64,000 nucleotides of DNA from Leucaena leucocephala. Its lineage: Eukaryota; Streptophyta; Magnoliopsida; Fabales; Fabaceae. Made by a program: the position numbers and the translations under genes. Every line of letters begins with the position of its first letter. Position 1 is the first letter of the stretch. Below, one piece after another: positions 22,890 to 34,324 of this stretch. The stretch is from contig CM073560.1 in the NCBI GenBank assembly GCA_037074615.1, positions 4,967,501 to 5,031,500 on the forward strand, written 5' to 3'. The notes below the pieces were generated by a model that had not been told where the DNA came from, made no database searches, and saw only the letters and a program-made list of their open reading frames with translations.

Positions 22890-23140
22890 AAACTACAACA
22901 TTTAACACCGGTCTTAAGTGATATTCGGTGTAACAGATCACGTCTAATAATAATTTATTGTTCGATTTTACACCGGGTTATACTTTATCCGGTGTTATAA
23001 TTATCGATGTTTATTTTTGACACCGGTTTTTAAAATTAGACGGTGTAAAATGTTTCACTTTTACATCGTTTATGTTTTGACCGGGTTAGAATTATTTACA
23101 ACCGGTGTTAAATGTTTATATTCATTTTTTTAACCCGCCT
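22890..23140. repeat. Internal block of subterminal-type repeats in inner CACTA
   Basis: Repeated acaccggt, tccggtgtta and gacggtgtaaaatg words, the same family as at the element ends, lie between the two element genes. This suggests a fusion of two related copies or a former end retained inside. Confidence 0.75.
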
Positions 23141-23496
23141 CTTGGAGCGATGACCTTCAATCTTCTCCTTTCTCACATACTCTTTTTTATCGCCGCTCGT
23201 CGTGCTCTGTGGTTCTCGCGAGGCTTCTCCGTGCTCGGTCAGTCGTTCTTCTCTGTCACCTCTCTCGTTCTGCTATTCCGTAAGTGTACGTGTTCTCTGC
23301 ATTTTTTCCCTGTGTACGTGCGATGCCGTTTTTATGTTCGTTTAATCTAGGTTTTCTATTTTTCCTGATGAATGCTGGCACATCTTTCCATTCATAACTG
23401 CTAAAGGAACAAGTTTTGTGTGTTCTGACGGGTTGAGGGAAAAAGGGTTAAGTCTGTTTTCAATGTTTTTGATGTTGTTATTGCGTACATAGGAAT

Positions 23497-26373
23497 ATGG
23501 AGGATAGAGTTACTCAGATTGAGGCTGGCGATGCTCCAAGCGCCACTAAGCAAAGGAAGGGTAGAAGTGCGACTCGTTTGAAAGATATTACGAAGGACAG
23601 GATAGAGGGGAAACTGCTTCCGATAGAGTTTGACAGAAACTGGAACCCAACTGGTGAACACAGGACAAAGTACGTAAGTTTTGTCAGCCTCCTAGCACGC
23701 AACAAGCCTAGCATCACCTATTTGACTTGGGATGCTGTGGATGATCGCGTGAAGAATCAAATTTGGGACACTATCCGGGTATAGGAACTATCTAATATTG
23801 CATGCAGAGCAATACCAAATACACAACTGTTTGTTGATTACTCTGCTTTCAATGGCAAACATTGCAGCTCACTTACGATGTGCCCAACAATGAGTTCTTG
23901 AAGAAGAAGACGTTGTCTTATTGCTGTGAGCGTTGGAGGGCATTCAAGACACAACTAGCTCGTCAGTATCTGCATGGACAGGACAGAAGTGGTCATCCTC
24001 AACCTTCTCCATGCAGCAAGTATCAATTCATTGACGAAGCTGCGTGGGAACAATTTGTTAGGAATCGGACCACGCCAGTAGCAATGGTGAGTGTATCCTT
24101 TTGTATGTGATTGCAGAAAACGTATCAGAGTATCATATGTATTGATTTTAAATACTTCATGTCTTGTAGGAAAAAAGAGCAAAAGCGATTGAATACGCCC
24201 TCAAGAATGATTGCCCTCACACAATGTCTCGAGGGGGTTACGCGAAGGCACAAAGAGAGTTGTTGGGGGCCAAGAGGAAGAGGTTAGAAGAAAGTGCTGG
24301 GTCGGATCCTAGTGTTCTTCTTGACCCCCCTCTCCGATACGTCGCGAAGAAAAATGGTTGTACGCTCGCCAAAGAAAGAGCGGAGCTTTTACAAGCGACA
24401 ATGCTCGCATGATTGCTGAAAAAATTGTAAGCACTACTTGCATTATTTTGTGATAGTAGACTATATATAATTATATCATTTTCCTTATGTTTGTTATTCT
24501 TTCTATGTTATAGAGTGATCTTAAACAACAAGAGTCCCATGGATCCTTCAAGTCAGATGGTAGGAATGACATCTTGACTGTTGCCACTGGGAAACAAGAA
24601 CATGGGGGCCGTGTCAGGGGAGTTGGAAGAGGTGTGGGTATAAGAGATTACTTTGGAGCATCTCAAATACGTTCCCCACATGTGGTGCCGAGGGCAGAGT
24701 TGGCATCCTTGCTCTCCACCATAAGGGCAGAGGCTAAGGAAGAGGCTTGGATAGAGGCTAGGGCACAAGCAGAAGCTTCAATTGAGGCGCGATTACAAGA
24801 GGGGTTCGCAAAGATGAAGGAAGAAATGTTGTCCATGATGACATCAAGGCAACAAGAGCCAACTGATCCCCTCCCGCCCTCAACTGCAGTCCGTCAAAGC
24901 ACTAAGGGGAGTTGTTGCTTGCCGCTGTCAGAGGATGCAGAACATTGTGATCTATATGTTGAGGATCCTCTTAGACGCTTAGTGGCACGTGGCTCCATCC
25001 ATAGCCTAGGGGCAACTACTGTTCACCACGTCCAAATTTAGGACGATCAATTAAGGGTGACAGTTGAAGCCGTGCTAATTGGAGATGCTCTTGTCCCAAT
25101 TCCCACTGATGAGGTGAAGACAGTGAGCCAAGCAAAAGGGACTTTCATATTGTGGCCAAAGCATCTTGTTTCGGATCACGTCGCCTCATCCCCCGACCAA
25201 CTTCCCACCCCTCCCGCTTTGAATGCCATGCAACGTGTGATCCTAATGGCATATGACAAAATGTTCCATGTGGACGCGTTGCCTATGGATTCAGTTGTGG
25301 GCGACATGGGGGCACCGGCCTTCCTGGATCATGCGGACGTCAAATCTCTGATCACTCCCAAGGAAGAACTGACCTCCGGCTGCATCCAAGTGTTTTTGAT
25401 GTAAGTATAATTTAAATGTAAATATATGTAATAACAAAGTTCAAGTCTTACAACTAATATCGTGCATGCATTGCCTGTAGGTACATGCAAGCTGAGTTGG
25501 TTTCCTCCAAGGGCAAACAAAAAAAGTTCGGATTCCTATGCCCAATTCAGATTTATGCTAAAGGGACCTCTCAATCTTCGAGACTTGCATACATTTCAGA
25601 GAGGCTCGGTGAAACCGATATTGATTGTTTCTTCGCACCATATATGCATGAGTAAGAATAATAATGTTTCATTTTATTTTATATATACTAGTTTTGTAGT
25701 TGCTTAATTATAATACTCATTTTCTTTTAACTAATCTCTACAGCAATCATTGGCAACTTGTCATCCTATGTAAGCATAGCTATAAAGTTTTCTTCTTATG
25801 CTCCCTCCATTACAAGCCCTCGGTGGATGTTAGGAAGATCATGAACACGTACGTGAGTTCTCTTCTATACACAATGATCTGTGTGATAAATGGGTTACTA
25901 ACTTGTTAACTTTGGTCATAGGGCTATGAGGACATTCGCAGTTGCAAGGGGCCTTAAGCACGCTAATTTGGTGAGGGACCCTGAATGGATCACACCGATG
26001 GTAATAAAAGTATATATTAGGTGTTAGCTAGGTTCCCCGTTTTGATGATGAGAAATAATTTTTATCTTGTTAACATTACAGAGTCGAAGGCAACCCAGAG
26101 AAAGCAACTTGTGCGGCTTCTACATAGTCAGACACATGGTCAATATTATCTTGGTAAATAGGATTGACCTAACTGGGGAGGTAAAATTATATTTTGAATG
26201 ATTTCATATTTCTTAATTGTCAATCTAATCTAAATTAGTAATGCCTTAATTTCTTTGATTTTGATTTCATATTTCAGATGTTTGAACAACCTGATCCATT
26301 TCCTGACCAAGATATTGAGGACCTGCGTAATCGGTGGGCAGAGTTTTTTGTTCAAATCCTTCCTTCTCAATAG
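23497..26373 (+). pseudogene. CACTA second gene: Ptta/En/Spm domain plus Ulp1-type protease
   Basis: Model from GT/AG sites and continuous phase: 23497-23778, 23868-24086, 24170-24426, 24514-25400, 25481-25651, 25744-25848, 25922-26000, 26082-26180, 26278-26373, about 730 codons. The N-terminal part (YVSFVSLLARNKPSITYLTW, then CCERWRAFKTQL and GGYAKAQREL) matches the plant Ptta/En/Spm transposase family. A charged Glu/Ala-rich helix follows (near 24720-24830). The last exons form a Ulp1/C48-like cysteine protease domain: His in DNHWQLVIL, Gln in RRQPRESN, Cys in LCGFYIVRHM. The usual Asp position reads FFLCSL, so the triad may be incomplete. Two breaks: a one-base shift near 24400 (the next frame resumes DNARMIAEKI) and an in-frame TAG at 25039. 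Probably a recent pseudogene. Confidence 0.8.
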
Positions 26374-26587
26374 TATTTGTCTTTCACTGAATACATTTTT
26401 CTGTTCAAATTGTAGCATTTTTGTATTGAGTTTTATTCAATGAATAATATAATGAGCAATTGAATTATATATGTCTCTGGCATCTTGAACTGATGATGAT
26501 CGATGATTGAGTCATATATTACATTTGGGCAGTTTACTTCTGAAGCTTCAGGCCAACGAAATCTATCAAATATAAATTTAATAACAT

Positions 26588-27000
26588 CTACATCGGAGGT
26601 ACATACCCACCGGTGTAGTAAGAACATATATAAATTAAATTTAATAACATCTACACCGTCCCAATATTCAACCGGTGTTAAAAATTTAAAAATTTACACC
26701 GTCCCAATATTCAACCGGTGTTAAAAATTTAAAAATTTACACCGTCCCAATATTTAACCGGTGTTAACATTTGAAAAATCTACACCGTCCCAATATTCAA
26801 CCGGTGCAGATGTTAAAAATAATACACCGAATGTAAATGTGAACCGATTTAAAATTTAGTCCGGTGTACAAAATTATACATTCTACACCGATTATAGGAC
26901 CGGTGTAAAATGTCTGACTTTTTACACGGTCCGTTTCTACACCGGTTGTGTGTGCGATGTTGAATGCCATTTTCAACCGGTGTTGAAATGCTTTTTTCCA
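26588..27000. repeat. Right subterminal repeats of inner CACTA
   Basis: A 40-bp-scale tandem pattern (acaccgtcccaatattcaac followed by cggtgttaaaaa) is repeated about four times from 26640, then looser accggtgta words up to the terminus. Confidence 0.85.
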
Positions 27001-27006
27001 GCTGTG

Positions 27007-27066
27007 TCTTGGTATCTTTGAACTTTGGTGCCTTCAGTGAGGGTCCCATTCATAGATGTTCCTAGT
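27007..27066 (-). pseudogene. SIN3-like fragment, upstream half of split exon
   Basis: Minus-strand frame reading GTSMNGTLTEGTKVQRYQE, which joins in frame to ESVGHLKIERE at 20828 when the inner CACTA and one TCT are removed. A CTACTAG acceptor-like sequence precedes it. It resembles the plant SIN3-like segment with NGTxxESTKVQRxxEESVG. Non-functional as it stands. Confidence 0.65.
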
Positions 27067-27449
27067 CTAGTAGAATCACCACCCTAAGTGATAATTGAAA
27101 ACAGAAATTCAGCACATTATTTCCAACAATGCTTGGTCTAAAAACAATAAATTAAGGCTGAAGTTAGAGAAGCCAATCATTGATGGAATATAGTCCACGA
27201 AAACTCCATCAACGTATCAATATCTTATAGCAAGATAATGCACCTAATAATAATAATAATAAACCATCAACTTGCAACAAGCTCCACTGTTTGGGAAACA
27301 TAAAAATAAAATATAGTCCACGAAAACAACTTTATGTGCTATGTCCTAACAAACTTTAAGGATATATGTTTCTTTCTTTCGACTACATATTCTATCATCT
27401 CAAGATAAATCATGAAATATACATTTTCACTTGGAAAACATATAGATAT

Positions 27450-27775
27450 AAATTATACGGGGAGGTCAGCCATACCTCTGATGAAGGCAAATAAACTCCC
27501 TCCACACTGGAAATAAACTGTTCTAATGGAATACTCCTTGCAAATAAACTGTTCTAATGGAATACTCCCACCCTCATTTCTAGAAGTATTTAATTGTTTA
27601 GAATTCATTATGGAAGCAGTAGCACCACTACCTGGACTACCATTACTCTCTGCCACAATTGCAGTGCCACTTTTGATGGAATTATTCTTAGCCTTGACAA
27701 CATCTTCTGTATCCTCAGCACCTTGGGGCCGAGAAGGAACACCAAGCATGGAATCTATAGCAGAGAGTAATGGAT
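27450..27775 (-). pseudogene. SIN3-like corepressor exon fragment with 31-bp duplication
   Basis: Minus-strand frame: [20 protein letters not shown], then [37 protein letters not shown]. The order and words ([24 protein letters not shown], IPxEQ) are those of plant SIN3-like proteins upstream of the EREEGELSP region, so it precedes the 27007-27066 piece in gene order. A 27-bp sequence is repeated at 27511-27537 and 27542-27568 (31-bp period), shifting the frame just after IPLEQ. An AG acceptor (tctgctatag) lies just before the exon. Confidence 0.7.
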
Positions 27776-28339
27776 GTGGGTGAGGGAAAGTAATTCTTTT
27801 ACATTACATTGCAGAATTATCCTCAGCAGCATATAATTCAACAGAAGCGTGCATTAGTGTAAAATAACTCTAGTCCCCAAATAAATGTTGAAGTCAGCAA
27901 TTGAAAACCCATTTTCGCACCCATTATGTCATGTTTCTATGTTATAAATTGAAGGATGTGAATGGAGAGGAAACAGCTCCATTACTTCAAAGTTTTAAAC
28001 TTGAAAGAGAGGAATAGGACAAGAGGTAAACGATTCCAGAAGAATTTCATCCCAGAAGAATTTACGCTAAAACATAGGGTAGCTAAGATGAAATATTTTA
28101 AGAACTGATTCCCATACAAAGACATCCCGTATCAAAGGCCAACCAGCTATGTGAAATATTATCAATGTAGCACCTGAACCATAGACCCATGAACTGAAAC
28201 ACAAATCATGGATGTTTTCTTGGTTTAACTTGGTTACACAGGACGACTTAAGACCTACAAAATTAAATGCAGCGAGGAAGAAGGGAAAAAAAAGCAGAAT
28301 GAAAAAAATCTATGCAGTGGAGAAAGATAAATGTGACTA

Positions 28340-28860
28340 ACTTAGTTGAGGCTGACAGCCGGTACCGGGGCTCTACGATGTTTGGGGAGGATCCTCTCAT
28401 CTCTGTTTCAGTCGAAGTAGCGGTAAGGTGACATCTGAATTTGATCTACGAGACAATAAACAGAATGCAAAGTTGAAACCGACATAAAATTAACTAGAAA
28501 GTACTACAATTTGGGTTGTAATTAGATAAAGACCAGTGGAGAATATCAATAGGTGCGTTTAAGACCTGGGATCTACACTGATTTGCAATTCAGAAGAAGT
28601 CAAAGTATCTTCGGAGGGCGGCAAGAGGAACTTGAAAATAAACTCGATGCAGTTGCTGAACTGGAGAAAGAAAAGAACCCTAAACTCCGATCAACAAGAA
28701 TGGTGGTCGCGAGCGGAGATGACTGCAAAATGGTGAACTCAAAAAGATGGAGTCGGTAAGAATTGAGAAAACAGTCAGAGGAGTTTATTACATTTGGCTA
28801 GCCTCAGCCGCCTGTCGCCACAAAATTTCTCGCTGTCTCTCACGCTAACTCTGATAGCTG
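28340..28860 (-). other. Probable captured 5' exons/leader of minus-strand transcript
   Basis: GC-richer than its surroundings and resembling a plant 5' leader on the minus strand (gcgagagacagcg, gtttagggttctttt). A short frame begins MRGSSPNIVEPRYRLSAST (28417 downward) and ends at a GTTAGT donor-like site. I do not recognise this peptide. It sits between the right subterminal repeats and the SIN3-like exons, so it may have been captured together with its promoter. Confidence 0.35.
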
Positions 28861-28939
28861 AAGGGAAAGTAAGGTTTGGGCGCGGTTCCTCATTTTTCAC
28901 GTTTTGAGCGCGGGCTGAAAAAATAAAGTTGAATTACAC

Positions 28940-30225
28940 TTTCAGTGACGACTACTTTGTCGCCGCTGAATGTTTACTTTCAGCGGCGACTATTTTGTCG
29001 CCGCTGAAAGCCTTTCTTTTACTAAATATTTTTTAAGAAATAATCCTTTTAATAAAATAATAATATTTTTCTTCCAATCATTTCTTTAACTCATTAGGAA
29101 ATATTTATAAAATTTTATGGGCAAATGATAATCTCTAATATTTTTCTTAAATTTTCTAAAAAAGTAAGCCTTTAATTCTCGAAAAATAGCTATTAAATCA
29201 TTTCGGTCTCTTTTGGGAAAACAAACTCTTTCATAATCTTATAAACCCCTAAAATAATCATTTTATGATTTTTTTTCTTAATTTTTATTAACCCCAAAAT
29301 ATTTTTAATGATTATTCTTTCATTTATTTTTCTCTAAAATTTCACTTTTCAGACTTTTTAATTTCAGAAAATACTCTTAAACTCAATAATACGTTATACA
29401 TCCTTTTTTATAGAAGTTGAGATGTTACATGAAATACAGTAACAGAAGGCATATGCAACAGTAACAAGAATGTATATATGTATGCATTTTATGTCCCTTC
29501 TTTCTCATTATCTCTCTCTCTCACACATCTCCATCTCTCTATCTCCTCCCCGACATTATCTCTAACACACACATACTCACTCTTATGCTCATTGACACAT
29601 ATTATTTAATAATTTATTTTTATATATATTATATAGTTGCCTAAAATACCTCTAAATGGGGTTAAAAATTGTAACAAGACTTTTAGTGGCGACATTTGTC
29701 GCCGCTGAAGGGTATAAAAGTCGCCGCTGAATATTACCTTTCGCGGCGACAACAAATTGTCGCCACAGAAATGTGGAGTAAAACTTTTTTATTATTGACT
29801 CTCTGCGGCGACAATGAAAGTCGCCGCTGAAAGCCAGACTTTCAGCGGCGACTTTCATTGTCGCCGCAGAGAGTCAATAATAAAAAAGTTTTATTCCTCT
29901 TATACTATTACTTTCTGCGGCGACAATAAAAGTCGCCGCTGAAAGTCTGGCTTTCAGCGGCGACTTTCATTGTCGCCGCAGAAAGTCAATAATAAATTTT
30001 TTTTATTCCACTCTTATACTATTACCTTCTGCGGCGATAATTATTGTCGCCGCAGAAAAGTAGAGAATTTTTTTTTTATTATTGACTTTCTGCGGCGACT
30101 AATGGTGTTTGCGCTGAAAGTGAAACTTTTGGCGGCGACATAAATTGTCGCCGCTGAAAGTCTATTTTCAGCGGCGACTTTTTTTGTCGCCGCTGAAAAG
30201 TCGTCGCCAAAACTCAATTTTCTTG
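28940..30225. repeat. Right subterminal repeats of outer CACTA
   Basis: Two blocks of the GCGGCGAC...GTCGCCGC word (28945-29010 and 29680-30225), separated by ~650 bp of AT-rich DNA with a CT microsatellite near 29510. The second block includes a perfect inverted repeat with 54-bp arms (29780-29833 and 29839-29892, spacer ccaga) and a second long, slightly imperfect one (about 29907-29995). Confidence 0.9.
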
Positions 30226-30380
30226 TAGTGTAAACTTGGAATTTAATTTATTTTTAGGCAAAATTAATGACATAACCTTCTCTCCCTCATTTTGATGAGG
30301 TAGTTATAAATGTTTTATAATAAGAACCGGATAATGGAGTATCTTCTTTTGTAATAACTATGCTTAATAATTGTGATATA

Positions 30381-30661
30381 CTACCTCTGATTCTTTAATA
30401 TAAAAATTGGATAACTAACTTGTGTAGATTAAGGATGTTAGTTATACTAGTTACTATTTGTAGCAAATATAGTTTGGAATTCCTAAATATCATTTTTTGT
30501 CATGATTATCATTTGATGGAAACTCCTTCACATGTCCAATTAATAGGGATATTTTGAAAAAAAATATAAATTTAGGAGACTAATAATGGATTAGGGTCTT
30601 ATATATATTTAGGACTAAATCTAACTCTTCAATTAGCTCTTATATTAAGGAGCGGAGGGAG
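30381..30661. mobile_element. Stowaway-like MITE
   Basis: Left end CTACCTCTGATTCTTTAATA and right end (RC: CTCCCTCCGCTCCTTAATATA) form inverted repeats with TA at the left flank. The right TA is a few bases out. It belongs to the Tc1/mariner-derived family also seen at 32924, 35968, 39675, 48207 and 51848. Confidence 0.6.
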
Positions 30662-31229
30662 AATATATTATACGTGCATGGTGGAAATTAAAATATGAAT
30701 ATGAAACTGAAAAATCTGCTCTCTGAATTGCATTACTAATTAATTAAGAAGATGGAATAATAGGGTTAATTGCAAAGGGATAATGAGTGGCAGAAATCAG
30801 GCATCAGAATAAGTAGGTGCTTAATAACTAGAATATGGTACTATAATGAGGTGTTTAATGTTGAGTACTATATCTCACATACTTGGTGGAAAAATAAAGT
30901 AATAAAGGATAAATACTTACTGATTGCAGGAGTTTTCTTTAAAGAGGGCTAGGGTAATTTCTAATGTAAATTATTAAAATAGATTATTTTAGAGAAACTA
31001 ACATATAATTTTTATAAATAATTAATTTAACTAATTTTTTTAATATCTATAAACTAATTATTTAACTCATTCATTTAGGCCTGAGGGAGGGGGTATATAT
31101 ACAACTTCAATAAATCAGAACTAGGAAAAAATGATACTTTTCATATTGCATTTCATTCCCACTAGTATCATTTCATGTTGAAGAAAATGGAAAAAATAAT
31201 CTAAATGATGAATAAATTAATATGAAGGG

Positions 31230-31271
<42 letters not shown>

Positions 31272-32923
31272 GCGTGAAAAGGGAATCTACATGCCTTACA
31301 TGTATTCTGGTTGTTATGTCTTATATGAAAAATAGAGACAATGAGATAATGATAAAAGAATCTCCAAAAGAATTGGGGGGCCTTGAAATGGATATTCCAT
31401 TGGCGACCAGATAATATGCCATATTAATTGTTGAAGCAAATCACAAAAAGATGGCCAGAGATTTGCAATAGTGTATTCACATGCATATATCATCCCACTA
31501 ACCCCCCCCCCCCCCCGGTCCTCTCTCAAAATGAAAAGTCTACAGAATCCCCAAATGACCTGCAAGTTCCATTTTCATGTAAGACTTTTAATGGACAAAA
31601 GGTATCAACCCTTTTAATTTACAGTTTTGAGACATCCATCGATCTATATATATATGTATATATCAACATATATAGAGAATATATATAGAAGCAAAAGTGT
31701 AAAATGGGTGGTTCATCATTATGTCGTCCGGTCCCTCGTCTACGTATATAGGCTAAAATATTCGACCACCTAATGAATCATCATCATATGTTTCATATTT
31801 TCTTTACACAATTATAAAGAACCCAAGTAAAGTAGTTGATGAAGAGAAGATGCGTATAATTGATATGAATGAGAGAGTATGTTTATAAATATATATATAT
31901 GGCATATAATAAATGGTGGTGTTTGTAAAACCTAACATGATTCTGAATTGAGAATAGAATAATCTCCTAGTGAGTAGTAGTAGGAGTGGTGGTAGTTCTA
32001 ATTCTTTAGTTAACTTACAGAAAATCAACGGCTCTTATAGCCTGTGAAGGAAAATAAATGAGAGGAAAGATAAAACGTACTCGGTTGTCGTTTAAATCTG
32101 GGTCAAATTTCTGAAGCTTCACGAGTTGAAACCACTAAAGCTCACGCAAGGGAGCCTAAACGTGAGTGTCCCAGTAAATGCACCACACGAGAGAAAGAGA
32201 GAGAGAAGAAGAAGAGGAGATAGCTAAATAAGTCAATGGCTGTGGCGTGAACAACTAAGGGAGGCACCCCCTATTTGTAGCGTTAGGACGACACTAATAA
32301 AAAAAGTGTAATATCTCTCATTTATTATAAAACATCTCTAGCTTACTCCTCAATTCACAATCAGGAAATTAAATGCCGATTAATTTTTCATTTAATGAGA
32401 AAGCTTTCTTAATTCTCAATTAAATAGTCTGACCCATCAAAAACTGTATGAGATTTGTAGTTAACTATGAGAATTAAAAGTGCATCTCATCCTTTTTTTA
32501 TTTTTCAAAAGCAGCATGATTCTTGAGAAGAGTACGTACAGTGAGATTCTTTTATGGCTAACAAAACAAAACATTGAGATTCTTTAAAATCGAAGGGCGT
32601 AGAACTATGTGTATATATATGGACCCCCATCAGGAAATCGATCGCCCTCAACATTTAATCATACATGGAATTGACTCAGCCTACCATATGTCGTGCTCAT
32701 CTCTTTTTCATCTGTGTGTAATTACTTGAACTTCTGATATTTTACTAAAATAAGATCTTTACATTTGTGCAGAGCATAAAAAGAGCCACCGTAGGTTTAT
32801 GACTTGCAAATAGTACAACTTCATGTAGTTTTTATATATTGATTGAAGAATTTAATTGAGAGAAGCTACTTGTCCTTATTATAGCCAAATTAGATACCAT
32901 AATAATATTTTTTATACATAATA
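30662..32923. other. Intergenic with simple repeats
   Basis: No gene supported. Contains (TA)n at about 31233-31268, a run of about 15 C at 31502-31516 and shorter TA stretches near 31645 and 31890. A modestly GC-richer patch at 32080-32290 (acgtgagtgtcccagtaaat) has no open frame I can support. Confidence 0.45.
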
Positions 32924-33231
32924 CTCCTTTAATCCTTAATATAGGACTTAATTGTGTAGTTATTTTTTATCCTAAATAATATATATATTTCCCTTATGTA
33001 TCTATTTTATTTTTAAATTATCTCTATTAATACTATCTCAACAATAATCAAGTAAGAGAGGGAGTGGAAGAATTAAAGATGATGATTAGAGTGTTTTAGA
33101 AACATATGATATGTTAACTAATTTTTTTAATCTAATAATCAAATTAGTTAAATAATATAATATGATATGTTAATTAACTTTTTTAATTTAATAATCAAAT
33201 TAGTTATATTTTATATTAAAGATTAGAGGAG
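32924..33231. mobile_element. Stowaway MITE, TA duplication
   Basis: CTCCTTTAATCCTTAATATA at the left and, in RC, CTCCTCTAATCTTTAATATA at the right, immediately flanked by TA on both sides. 308 bp, non-coding. Confidence 0.8.
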
Positions 33232-34302
33232 TATCATAATAATATTGGCTCTATCTCCATGAGCATGCTCTTTTCTCTTTTTAGGTGGACAAGAGGTTAT
33301 TGGTTACTGTTAGTTATTAAAACACAGACATATGTTCCACTGTCACTCATTCATTTTTCATGAATAATTACTCTTTATTATCTTAATTATAAAAATTAAT
33401 TAATTTTTTTGGTAGGTTACAAAAATTAAATAAATTAATTAATTATGACCAAATCCAATTCCTCAAAATTAATTTATATTACATGCTCCTTAATTTACTA
33501 ACAAAAATCATCTAGCTTTTATAATTAGTATCGGAAGTAGTATCATATTTAGATCACTTCGATCACAAATATGTTCTCTTGTTGATTCTGTTCCAATATA
33601 ACAATCATCCAAAATGATACATACGTTTAAACAAGCTACAAAAAAAAATTCCATTCGACTAAAATGCACTATATTATTTCTCTTGCCATCTCCTTCTCCT
33701 TCGCCTTCTTTTCTACTTTCCCTCCCATAAATTAAGAGTTAATAAAATATATAATTGTAATAAAAGTAATTTATGATTCATTTAGATTCTAAAATAATAC
33801 TTATTTTTACATAAAATTAAATCTCTGAAGTGAAAAATTTTTCTCTCTCTTTTAAAGGATGGTGTAAACAAACACTTGATTTAAGTAGAATAAATTTTGA
33901 TTGTTTACACATAAGGTCTTAAATTTAAGTATGTGTAAATACAAAAAAAAATTTGAGAGAATTACCCAATTGCACCGACAATACTCGAAATGATGAGTTG
34001 AATGGAACTAAAAAATATTGCTCATACTCAAAGACTTGTCTTAGCTATTTTTAGATAATAAATATTGTAATTTAGAATTTTTAGCAATTTCCTCATATAT
34101 ATATATATGCATATACAGTGACAATCACCAGCACAACATCCAGTTTAATAAATGTTGACCAAGGACCTCAGGGTCTTTAAGTATGGCCGTGTCTTCCAAG
34201 TTAAGAACTAGCTAGCTCCTTGTACTCTGCTTCACTATTCAGGAAAACCTGACTAGCTAGGTAACATTGGAATTATAAAACTTGAGAAACTCCAAAGATA
34301 TA
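33232..34302. other. Upstream intergenic region of the YUCCA gene
   Basis: AT-rich; no coding sequence seen. Short TA tract near 34096. The last few hundred bases presumably include the promoter, but I cannot point to a confident TATA box. Confidence 0.35.
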
Positions 34303-34324
34303 GAGAGAGAGAGATAGAGAGAGA
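34303..34324 (+). promoter_or_regulatory. GA-repeat in the YUCCA 5' leader
   Basis: An almost pure GA run (agagagagagagatagagag) lies 46-67 bases before the chosen start codon. Such GAGA tracts are bound by plant BPC/GAGA factors; here this is inference only. Confidence 0.4.

Larger units (their letters stand above)
20829..27006 (+). mobile_element. Inner CACTA-type transposon, 6.2 kb, nested
   Basis: Ends CACTGGTGGAAAA (20829) and, in RC, CACAGCTGGAAAA (27006) are flanked by TCT on both sides (20826-20828 and 27007-27009). Subterminal arrays contain the ACACCGGT/ACCGGTGT word at 20880-21175 and 26588-27000. Plus-strand genes are a coiled-coil ORF, a DUF4218/DUF4216 transposase remnant and a Ptta/Ulp1-type gene. 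Removing the element and one TCT restores a continuous SIN3-like frame (RYQEESVGHL), independent support for the boundaries. The DDE core of the TNP2 transposase is missing. Confidence 0.85.
18835..30230 (-). mobile_element. Outer CACTA (En/Spm) transposon, 11.4 kb, carrying host-gene fragments
   Basis: Ends CACTACAAAAAAATTGAG (18835) and, in RC, CACTACAAGAAAATTGAG (30230) are flanked by the 3-bp duplication TAA. Both ends carry subterminal arrays of the palindromic AGCGGCGAC...GTCGCCGCT word, as in CACTA elements. No transposase of its own is visible; it contains minus-strand fragments resembling a SIN3-like gene, a hAT MITE and a second complete-ended CACTA. It is a non-autonomous 'Pack-CACTA' type. 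The captured transcript-like sequence runs on the minus strand; the transposon itself has no set strand. Confidence 0.9.

Noticed and set aside
31502..31516. Run of about 15 C
   Set aside because: Noted as a simple repeat only; too short to be more and prone to sequencing error.
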